A DNA stretch of 64,000 nt, from NCBI RefSeq assembly GCF_029504655.1, contig NZ_JAQFIL010000001.1, forward strand, positions 5,337,001-5,401,000. Reading direction: 5' to 3'. The position numbers were made by a program, and so were the translations under genes. A model generated the notes under the pieces. It was given only the letters and a program-made list of their open reading frames with translations, had not been told where the DNA came from and did not search any database. Shown one piece after another: positions 9,151 to 16,073 of the stretch (within the stretch, counting starts at the first letter, position 1; each line of letters begins with the position of its first letter). The stretch comes from Catalinimonas alkaloidigena. GTDB lineage: Bacteria; Bacteroidota; Bacteroidia; Cytophagales; Cyclobacteriaceae.

Positions 9151-10389
9151 TTAGTTTTTAATTAATTTGAAAGACTTAGACTTATAATTAGCATGAGTCA
9201 GTGTCATCAGATAAATTCCTTGTTTTAAGCCATCGGTATGCTGATATTTATATTGATTTCTTCCCTGATATGCCTCAATCCGCTCACTTGCTACTATCAT
9301 CCCACTCTGGTTCATCAACTGTAATGATACCTCACCGTACTCAGGCAGATTAAATGCTACTGTAAATGAATCATTAAAAGGATTTGGGCCTACACTTATG
9401 ATCTCAAGGGATTGTTCACTGGTGAGTTTTGAGTCTTGAGAATTGACCGTAATAATGTCAAAGTATTCAAATTTACCATCAAAATCGGTTTGTTTGAGCC
9501 TATAAAAGCTTTGGCCTGACAAAGGTTGCTTGTCAATAAATTGATAGTTCAATGCTTTATCGCTATTACCAGCACCTTCCATTGTACCGATCACATAGAA
9601 CTTTTTTCCATCGGCACTACGCTCAAAAGTAAAAAAATCGTTATTGATCTCCTGAGCTGTTTGCCAGTATAGCACCACCCTCCCATCTTCTGCTATAGCT
9701 CTAAAATATGTTAAGGTAATGGGCAATGCAGTCACACCATTTTCTGATAATATTGTATAAATGCCATTTTCCTCACTCTGAAGCTCTGAGGCATCTTTCT
9801 GTGCGTCTGTAGCAGTGTCATTACCCGATATTTCTCCTACTACAAAAAGTTCCCCCCCACCACTTCCGTCATAGGTATCCTGGTTATTGGAAGGAAAATT
9901 CAGGTCTCCTCCTACTGCAATTACCCCTCCATTGCCTACTACAATCTTATTGTCAGCATTGAAATTACCAGTAATGATTAGCACCCCACCCTCGTTTACA
10001 GTTACATCATTTTTATTACCCATTGTTAAATCTCCAACAATGAGAAGTGTATCATTAACAGTCAAAGTTTTTTTCGCGCCGCTTGCATAACTTAAATCAC
10101 CATATCGGGTAACATATTCGTATATCTCAATATCAGCATTGATGTTATTGGTAGGAGGTGCTGACCCGCTGTACCAGGTAGTACCGCTCTCCCACTCCCC
10201 ATCCGCTACGGAATAATAGTCGGGTGATGCCGCCTCACTATCTGTATTTGAGCCTAAATTGAAATAAATAAATACAGCACAACCCACCAGAAGAGTAGCA
10301 AATAAGCTTCCTACTATTGTGTAAATAAGTGCCTGTTTCTGCTTTAGCCCAGTTGAAGGCTTAAGGTTTTGTTTTCTTCTAGTTTTCAT
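9151..10389 (-). CDS. Surface or secreted protein with type IX secretion C-terminal sorting domain
   Basis: 412 residues. An N-terminal basic stretch (MKTRRKQ) is followed by a hydrophobic segment at about 25-46 that acts as a signal or anchor. Residues about 60-210 are rich in G, N, D and V with repeated LTVNDTLLIVGDLTMGNK-like rungs, as in a short parallel beta-helix. Residues about 225-310 (ITLTYFRAIAEDGRVVLYWQ) match the module that commonly precedes T9SS tails. The final ~80 residues start with GPNPFNDSFTV and end GIYLMTLTHANYKSKSFKLI, a type A sorting domain. The protein should cross the outer membrane by the PorU-type route. It lies 27 bases after the NtrC-like gene, suggesting cotranscription with the regulator and kinase. 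Binding partner unknown. Confidence 0.8.
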   Translation of the reverse strand: MKTRRKQNLKPSTGLKQKQALIYTIVGSLFATLLVGCAVFIYFNLGSNTDSEAASPDYYSVADGEWESGTTWYSGSAPPTNNINADIEIYEYVTRYGDLSYASGAKKTLTVNDTLLIVGDLTMGNKNDVTVNEGGVLIITGNFNADNKIVVGNGGVIAVGGDLNFPSNNQDTYDGSGGGELFVVGEISGNDTATDAQKDASELQSEENGIYTILSENGVTALPITLTYFRAIAEDGRVVLYWQTAQEINNDFFTFERSADGKKFYVIGTMEGAGNSDKALNYQFIDKQPLSGQSFYRLKQTDFDGKFEYFDIITVNSQDSKLTSEQSLEIISVGPNPFNDSFTVAFNLPEYGEVSLQLMNQSGMIVASERIEAYQGRNQYKYQHTDGLKQGIYLMTLTHANYKSKSFKLIKN

Positions 10390-10416
10390 ATTTTCAAAGA
10401 ATATGTATTGGTTTGC

Positions 10417-11601
10417 TTAGACAATTGAAGGAGAAAACAACATATCCTCGCAGCTGATCTTATCATTTTCACTGATCAGTGCTGTTCTTTCAACAAATGA
10501 TTTTAATTCCCTGATATTTCCCGGCCATGAATGTGAAATTATTGCTTCAATCGCTTCTTTACTGAAAGTTTTCGTTCCCAGTTTGTTCTGTATACAAAAA
10601 GCATTTAAAAAATGATTAGCAAGAAGGATAACATCATTCTCCCTTTCTCTGAGCGGTGGTAAATTGATGATAAATCCCTGCAATCGGTAATAAAGGTCTT
10701 CACGGAATTTTCCTTCTTTCACCCGTTGCGCAAGATTCTTATTGGTGGCTGCCAGTACTCTGGTATCAATTGGTATTTCCTTGTTACTCCCAATTCTGCA
10801 AACAGTATTTTCCTGCAAAACGCGCAAAAGCTTGGTTTGAAGATTGATATCCATTTCACCCACTTCATCCAAAAGAATAGTACCTCCATCTGCTTCTTCA
10901 AATTTGCCTATCCTTTTACTGTTAGCCCCTGTAAAAGCTCCTTTCTCATGGCCAAAAAGTTCACTTTCTATTAAATCTTCCGGAATAGCGGCTACATTAA
11001 ACGCTATAAATGGCTTTCTTTTACGTTTGGAATTATAATGAATGGAGTTGGCCACTACCTCTTTGCCAGTACCACTTTCTCCTGTTATGAGGACCTGAAT
11101 ATTATTATTTTCAACTTTTTGCAGCAATCCTATAACTTTTAGTATTGCCTGGCTTTCTCCAATGATAGATGAATATTTGTGCCGGTCAATTATCTTGTCT
11201 TTTAAATGGTTAAGTTCTGTTTTAATTCCAATTTGACGGATAATTTTACTGATACATTGCTCGAGCTCTGAAAATGTATCAGGGTTTTTTACTATATAGT
11301 AGTCAGCGCCATTTTTATAAGACTCCACTGCCACACTTACATTTTCTTGACCTGATATAATAATCTTCGCGATATCACAGTTGTGATCATTCACTTTCTT
11401 AAGAATCTCCAAACCACTTAAACCGGGGAGGTTAAAATCAATTGTGACTAAGTCTGGGTTTTGGTATAAATGACTGATAAGCTCCTCTCCACTAGTAAAA
11501 ACAGATACTTCTATGTTACTATTTTTTTCTAGTGTTAGCTTTATCATCTGACCATAAAATGGATCATCCTCAACACAAAAAGCTTTGATAATTTTTTTCA
11601 T
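10417..11601 (-). CDS. NtrC-family sigma-54 activator response regulator lacking the C-terminal DNA-binding domain
   Basis: 394 residues. Receiver about 1-120 with Asp55 in TIDFNLPG and acidic ED at 11-12. AAA+ sigma-54 interaction domain about 143-370: Walker A GESGTGKE at 174-181, GAFTGA at 221-226 (the loop that contacts sigma-54), Walker B GGTILLDEVGEM at 239-250, and SWPGNIRELK at about 358-367. After the last AAA+ helices the chain ends at 394, where family members normally continue for about 50-70 residues into a Fis-type helix-turn-helix. No such helix is visible. It must therefore act without direct DNA binding, as described for FlgR of Helicobacter, or through a partner. It is first in the minus-strand group with the T9SS protein and hybrid kinase, which probably feeds it phosphate. 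Confidence 0.9.
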   Translation of the reverse strand: MKKIIKAFCVEDDPFYGQMIKLTLEKNSNIEVSVFTSGEELISHLYQNPDLVTIDFNLPGLSGLEILKKVNDHNCDIAKIIISGQENVSVAVESYKNGADYYIVKNPDTFSELEQCISKIIRQIGIKTELNHLKDKIIDRHKYSSIIGESQAILKVIGLLQKVENNNIQVLITGESGTGKEVVANSIHYNSKRKRKPFIAFNVAAIPEDLIESELFGHEKGAFTGANSKRIGKFEEADGGTILLDEVGEMDINLQTKLLRVLQENTVCRIGSNKEIPIDTRVLAATNKNLAQRVKEGKFREDLYYRLQGFIINLPPLRERENDVILLANHFLNAFCIQNKLGTKTFSKEAIEAIISHSWPGNIRELKSFVERTALISENDKISCEDMLFSPSIV

Positions 11602-12504
11602 GGTAAATACTATCTATTTCAAAGGCACAATATTAATATTTTAATCAATGGAGAATTTTTAATTCTCTAATGATAAGCTTGTATGTAAGAGATTTCTTAA
11701 AAAATATTATTCAGGCATAAGCTGCCCTAACCATCATTGCACATCAGAGCATAATCAAGGATTTAATGGAACTATTTGCCTCAGCAAGTGAGCATAATTT
11801 GAGAGTAAGTTGGCCTTACTGCTTAGGTAAGAATGGAGTGAGATAAAGCATGACTGGCCCCCGGACCATAATCAGCAGACCAAAGGCCGGTATAAATGCA
11901 AATATAGCCTTAAACAATATGTAGAAAGCGGTAAAGTCGATATCAATTTGCTTAAGTCATAAAATCAGTCCTATTGAGTGTCTTTCTTTGCCGGGCATCT
12001 GTAGTGCGGCAATAGTTACCTTCTGTTGGTGGGAGCTATGTCAAAAGTTTATTCAGCCTGAAGACTTGCGTTTGTGTCCATCATAATAATTGAAGCAAAG
12101 CAGGTACTATATACCTCTGATGAAGGCCAAACTGGATAAAATATGGCTGCCGTGCGTGAGCTTTGTGAGAAAAAAACGAATAAGCAGTAGATAGGGGTTG
12201 CGCAGTGTCAGAATACATACCAAACTATTGCTGCCCCGGTAGTCTGATTTTCATATCGCTAGTAGAGGAAGAGAGGCAGCCCGCGCATTGTGGAAAAAGT
12301 GCCAAATCTGTTAGATTACACCATTTGCCGCAATCGTGCCTCTGGCCCTGTTTATTACATGTAATTACCAATTCGCCATATAGTTAAATACTTCACTCAA
12401 CTTACTATCATTATTTATTGATAAGATTATATTTTTTAGTGTAAATATTTATTTTTATACAAAAATCATGATAAAGCTTGCTAATCAAGAACAAACAATG
12501 TAAA
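11602..12504. other. Intergenic region with an IS1-family relic
   Basis: About 900 bases between the divergent NtrC-like gene (minus) and a GntR gene (plus). Most of the right two thirds is the decayed transposase described at 11850-12380. The AT-rich ends should hold the promoters of both flanking genes; I could not identify a convincing -24/-12 sigma-54 site or a -33/-7 Bacteroidota promoter. Confidence 0.6.
11850..12380 (+). pseudogene. Degenerate IS1-family transposase
   Basis: Pieces of one transposase are readable in successive frames. From 11852: QTKGRYKCKYSLKQYVESGK, resembling the zinc-finger tail of IS1 proteins with one Cys pair lost. After a stop and frame change at about 11960: ECLSLPGICSAAIVTFCWWE then PEDLRL, resembling the IS1 helix-turn-helix (ISLRGIC..VSLxWLL...LPDDL). 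From about 12123: AKLDKIW then SFVRKK, resembling the first catalytic block LDELWSFVGKK. After another shift: NKQ-stop-IGVAQCQNTYQTI, resembling NKQWIWIAQCxxTRQ. Stops and shifts are spread throughout and the C-terminus is not recognisable, so the element is dead. No terminal repeats or target duplication were found. Identification is by eye. Confidence 0.5.
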
Positions 12505-12531
12505 TTGGTTGACCAGTTGTTGGTATACTAG
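12505..12531 (+). promoter_or_regulatory. Two tandem GntR-type operators upstream of the first FadR-family regulator
   Basis: TTGGTTGACCAG at 12505-12516 and TTGGTATACTAG at 12520-12531, with centres 15 bases apart, end 8 bases before the preferred ATG at 12539. The TGGTnnACCA core matches the sites upstream of the paralogous regulator at 26435. It also resembles the known UxuR/ExuR consensus (ATTGGTATACCAAT) of the same FadR subfamily. The position implies autorepression. Confidence 0.65.
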
Positions 12532-12538
12532 TTACATT

Positions 12539-13282
12539 ATGAAAGAAAAATACTTAAATACTTTTAAAGAGATCATTCTGGAAAAGCCTGTTGATAAAAT
12601 TATTCAGCAGATCAAAGAATTGATCTCAAGTGGCCAGTTAAAGCCAGGTGACAAATTGCCATCTGAACGAGCGCTGAGCGAGCTCTTGGGGGTAGGGCGC
12701 TCTCATGTGCGGGATGCAATACGAAAACTTGAATTCTATGGTATACTCAAGACCTTACCCCAGAGCGGAACCGTAGTGGCGGGGCTTGGTATTACTGCCT
12801 TGGAGGGGTTAATTACCGATGTCCTACAGATGGAAGGCAGAGACTTTTATGCCTTGGTAGAAACCAGAGTATTGCTGGAAACAAATGCTGCAAGATTTGC
12901 TGCCCTTAGAAGATCAGATGATGACATTGTAGCAATATCTAATTCACTTTCTGACTACGAGAAGGCTGTATCATCAGGAGGGGATTCAGTAGAATATGAC
13001 TTATTATTTCACCTTAAAATAGCTGAAGCAAGTAAAAATCCGGTGTTAAAGTCTTTGATGCTTATCATTACCCCAGACATACTAACTCATTTTAAAAAGA
13101 ACAATGTTTGTGCCGGCAACAGGCCTGTTTCAGCATTAGAAGAACACTACAAAATTTTGGATCATATTAAAAAGAAAAATAGTGAAAAGGCTGCCGAATC
13201 AATGAGAAGCCATTTACAAGAGATACTAAACTTTTCTACTAACGAAAACCCATTGGAAAAAAACAATGGCAAACGGAAATAA
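12539..13282 (+). CDS. FadR-subfamily GntR transcriptional regulator (alginate/uronate regulator, copy 1)
   Basis: 247 residues from ATG 12539. A TTG ten codons upstream is less likely, because it would place the operator sites inside the gene. Winged helix-turn-helix at about 15-80 (KPGDKLPSERALSELLGVGR, SHVRDAIRKLEFYGIL), then an FCD effector domain about 100-230 with the metal/ligand pattern D..FH (DLLFH), later EEHYKILDHI and a final MRSH. About half of the residues match the second regulator at 26435, highest in the DNA-binding part. Known relative: AusR of Zobellia galactanivorans, a GntR repressor of alginate genes that responds to KDPG; I infer a similar role. It stands at the left end of the alginate locus, 541 bases before the first lyase. 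Confidence 0.9.
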   Translation: MKEKYLNTFKEIILEKPVDKIIQQIKELISSGQLKPGDKLPSERALSELLGVGRSHVRDAIRKLEFYGILKTLPQSGTVVAGLGITALEGLITDVLQMEGRDFYALVETRVLLETNAARFAALRRSDDDIVAISNSLSDYEKAVSSGGDSVEYDLLFHLKIAEASKNPVLKSLMLIITPDILTHFKKNNVCAGNRPVSALEEHYKILDHIKKKNSEKAAESMRSHLQEILNFSTNENPLEKNNGKRK

Positions 13283-13285
13283 AAA

Positions 13286-13316
13286 ATGGATTAGCTACTA
13301 AATTAGACTAATCCAT
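13286..13316 (+). terminator. Stem-loop after the GntR gene
   Basis: ATGGATTAG (13286-13294) pairs perfectly with CTAATCCAT (13308-13316) across a 13-base loop, beginning 4 bases after the stop codon. There is no T-run downstream on the plus strand (an A-run precedes it), so it may be an mRNA-end structure, not an intrinsic terminator. Confidence 0.4.
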
Positions 13317-13788
13317 TCGGACAGAATCACAAGAAAGTACCTCACAATCGCCAAATTGAAACAGTATTTTCGAGTGAGAGTAATCTGCTCTTCAAATATA
13401 GCCAAATTCTTTTTGGCTTGTCAAGCAGTTTCATGTCCTTTCCCTGATCTATCAATACTGACACCTAATTGATTACTCATGAAACAAAATCTATCCCCCC
13501 CGAAGAACCGGACGTAAATATTGTATCCCGATTGCGCTAATCGAATAATTCAAATTACACCATTCGGTCAGGACAGGCAAGCTTGAGCTGCAGTTAACAC
13601 TGAATGCTAGAAGTATGCTTAATTGACAACGAAATACTGATACACTATTGCATACCCATAGAATAACAGGGTGTATTTGAAAATTACTTTAAAGCCGAAA
13701 AACACCTCGCTACCAAAGACGAATGTGCTTTGACATCGTGAAATGCTACGGACTTAATGTAAATCAAAATAAACTCTTTGAGAAAAGT

Positions 13789-13808
13789 AACTCCTGCATG
13801 CAGGAGTT
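13789..13808. promoter_or_regulatory. Perfect 20-base palindrome upstream of the first PL6 gene
   Basis: AACTCCTGCA at 13789-13798 is followed immediately by its exact reverse complement at 13799-13808, ending 15 bases before the ATG at 13824. It is a candidate dimer-binding operator or a 5'-leader hairpin that could mask the start codon region. It is unrelated to the TTGGTnnACCAA motif. The identity of any binder is unknown. Confidence 0.5.
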
Positions 13809-13823
13809 CTTGAACTAAAAGCT

Positions 13824-16070
13824 ATGATAAAACATCGCACAACCTATCTACTGATAATTATTCTGGTTTCCAGCCTTTTGAACTCTTGCAAAAGTACAGG
13901 TCCATCATTAGTGAAAGACGAAGAGGAGCTGGAAAAAGCCATTGCTGATGCCCGCCCGGGAAGCACAATAACGCTGGCCAATGGTATTTGGAAAGACACA
14001 GAAATTGAGTTTGTAGGAGAAGGAAAGAAAGACTCATTAATCACACTCAAAGCAGAAGAAGCGGGAAAAGTATTTATTGAAGGACAGTCCAATTTGAGTT
14101 TGTCTGGAAACTATCTGGAAGTGTCTGGCTTGGTGTTTAGAAATGGCTACTCACCCACCAATTCGGTAATTGCTTTTCGTACCAGTGAAGATAAGCTGGC
14201 CAATCACTCAAGAGTGACCAATTGCGTCATCGATAACTTTAGTAAACCCGAACGATTTGAGTCAGATATATGGGTGACCATGTATGGCAAAAACAATAGG
14301 TTTGACCATAATAGCCTGATCGGGAAGAGAAACCTGGGGGTAACGATGGCCGTCAGGCTCAATACTGAAGCGAGCAGAGAAAACAGTCATCTGATAGAGT
14401 ATAACTACTTTGGCCCGCGTCAAAACATGGCAGCGAATGGAGGAGAAACCCTACGCATCGGCACCAGCCATTATTCATTGACCGATAGTAAAACCACTGT
14501 CAGCAATAACTATTTTGACCGCTGCGACGGTGAGCATGAAATCATCTCCAATAAGTCAGGTAGAAATGTATTTAAGAACAATGTGTTTGACCAATGTCGG
14601 GGTACCCTAACCATGCGCCACGGTCAGCATACGCTGGTAGAGAACAACTATTTTCTTGGCAGAAGAAAGCCAAATACCGGTGGTATACGAGTGATCAACG
14701 AGTATCAAAAGGTGATCAATAATTATATGAGTGGACTTACCGGTTATCGCTTCAGAGGGGCCTTGGTGATCATGAATGGTGTACCCAACTCACCCATCAA
14801 TCGCTACAACCAGGTAGTAGATTCCAAAGTAGAAGGCAACATCATGATCGATTGTGACCATGTACAGCTATGTGCCGGAAGTGATGAAGAGCGCTCGGCA
14901 GTACCGGTAGGGACTACTTTTACTAACAATATAATTTTGAGTAAAACCAACACGGAGCCTTTTACGGTTTACGATGAAATTTCAGGCATTACATTTTCTC
15001 AAAACCTGATTAACCGGGAAGCTAAACCTCCCCTGCAGAACGGCTTCAAACCGGTAGATTATCAGGTAGAAGAAACAGCGCAGGGCCTTATTGTGCCATC
15101 AAAAAATTTGCTGGAACAGATTGGTTTTACCGAGCCTAAACTACCGGTGCAGAAAAGTGAAACGGGAGCTGATTATTACGCACAAGAGTTTAAGGAACCT
15201 GCATTTAGAACGGGTAAGCGCATCAAAGTGCCTTCCGGTACCAATACCCTGCTGGAAGCTTTAGAAAAAAGTGAATCAGGGGATGTGCTGGTCTTGGAAA
15301 GTGCAGGTGAATACCTGTTGACTAAAGATTTTCCCATCCATCACCTCATTACAATACAGGCAGATGCCTGCGATAAGCCAGTCATTCGTTCAGAAAAAAA
15401 CACCTTTTTTAGAATTGAAAATGAAGGTGGCCTGGAGCTGGTAAATTTAAAGCTGGACGGCTCAAAGTCTCCAGATATGGCAGGGAATAGTGTAGTCAGT
15501 ACCAGCAAGTATTCCATGAATAGAAACTATAAACTATTTGTCCGCAGCTGTGAGGTGAGCGACCTGGATGTCAATCACACTTTTGATTTTCTGAAAATCT
15601 ACCCCAGTACGATGGCTGACACAGTGCTGATAGAAAACTCCAGTTTCAGAAATGTCAGCGGCTCAATCGTTTCTATGGCTGAAGAAGTGGATGATCTGGG
15701 CATGTATAATGTGGAGCATGTAATCATTAAGGATAGCCATTTCAATCAGGTAGAAGGTTCGGTTGCAAATGTCTATCGTGGAGGAACAGATGAGAGTACC
15801 TTTGGTCCCATCGTAAGCATTACGAACTCAAAGTTTACTGAGGTAGGTAAAGGCCCGCGTAATAAAACAGAGGCCTCGCTTAAGTTTCATGGTGTACAAA
15901 ACCTGATGATCTCCGACTCTCAATGGCAATCAAGTGCCCCGCTGACGCTGTATCTGACAAACGGAGAACCCATTACTCAAATCGAGAATATTACACTTGC
16001 CAACTCTGGAAACATTGTAAGTAACAGCCCGGAGTACAGTAAAAGTGAAGTTAAAATTATAAGCCAATAA
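13824..16070 (+). CDS. PL6-family alginate lyase lipoprotein (two beta-helix domains), copy 1
   Basis: 748 residues. SPII signal with lipobox LLNSC at about 18-22, so anchored in the envelope. Residues about 30-400 form the chondroitinase B-like parallel beta-helix of PL6. The calcium-ligand acids Glu237 and Glu239 (GEHEI), the Bronsted base Lys244 (SNKSG) and the acid Arg265 (MRHG) are all present; the 21-residue Lys-to-Arg spacing equals that in chondroitinase B and AlyGC. Residues about 460-740 form a second beta-helix, as in two-domain PL6 enzymes. It should cleave alginate by beta-elimination; M/G preference and endo/exo mode cannot be read. It is diverged from the two closely related PL6 genes at 32862 and 39256. 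It opens the operon PL6-PL17-kdgF-MFS-SDR-SDR; PL17 begins 3 bases after its stop. Confidence 0.93.
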   Translation: MIKHRTTYLLIIILVSSLLNSCKSTGPSLVKDEEELEKAIADARPGSTITLANGIWKDTEIEFVGEGKKDSLITLKAEEAGKVFIEGQSNLSLSGNYLEVSGLVFRNGYSPTNSVIAFRTSEDKLANHSRVTNCVIDNFSKPERFESDIWVTMYGKNNRFDHNSLIGKRNLGVTMAVRLNTEASRENSHLIEYNYFGPRQNMAANGGETLRIGTSHYSLTDSKTTVSNNYFDRCDGEHEIISNKSGRNVFKNNVFDQCRGTLTMRHGQHTLVENNYFLGRRKPNTGGIRVINEYQKVINNYMSGLTGYRFRGALVIMNGVPNSPINRYNQVVDSKVEGNIMIDCDHVQLCAGSDEERSAVPVGTTFTNNIILSKTNTEPFTVYDEISGITFSQNLINREAKPPLQNGFKPVDYQVEETAQGLIVPSKNLLEQIGFTEPKLPVQKSETGADYYAQEFKEPAFRTGKRIKVPSGTNTLLEALEKSESGDVLVLESAGEYLLTKDFPIHHLITIQADACDKPVIRSEKNTFFRIENEGGLELVNLKLDGSKSPDMAGNSVVSTSKYSMNRNYKLFVRSCEVSDLDVNHTFDFLKIYPSTMADTVLIENSSFRNVSGSIVSMAEEVDDLGMYNVEHVIIKDSHFNQVEGSVANVYRGGTDESTFGPIVSITNSKFTEVGKGPRNKTEASLKFHGVQNLMISDSQWQSSAPLTLYLTNGEPITQIENITLANSGNIVSNSPEYSKSEVKIISQ

Positions 16071-16073
16071 GCC

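Larger units (their letters stand above)
13283..13823. other. Leader region between regulator and first lyase, with hairpins and a perfect palindrome
   Basis: About 540 bases without a gene. It contains a hairpin directly after the GntR stop (13286-13316), a second stem-loop AGCCAAA/TTTGGCT at 13400-13418, and a perfect 20-base palindrome at 13789-13808 just before the next start codon. It must contain the promoter of the lyase operon, but no clear -33/-7 box was found, nor a TTGGTnnACCAA site. Confidence 0.6.

Noticed and set aside
12205..12387. 60-codon frame ending before the GntR gene
   Set aside because: It lies within the decayed IS1 transposase and is one of its shifted frames, not a gene.
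13400..13418. Stem-loop AGCCAAA/TTTGGCT considered as terminator or GntR operator
   Set aside because: There is no T-run and the arms do not match TTGGTnnACCAA.
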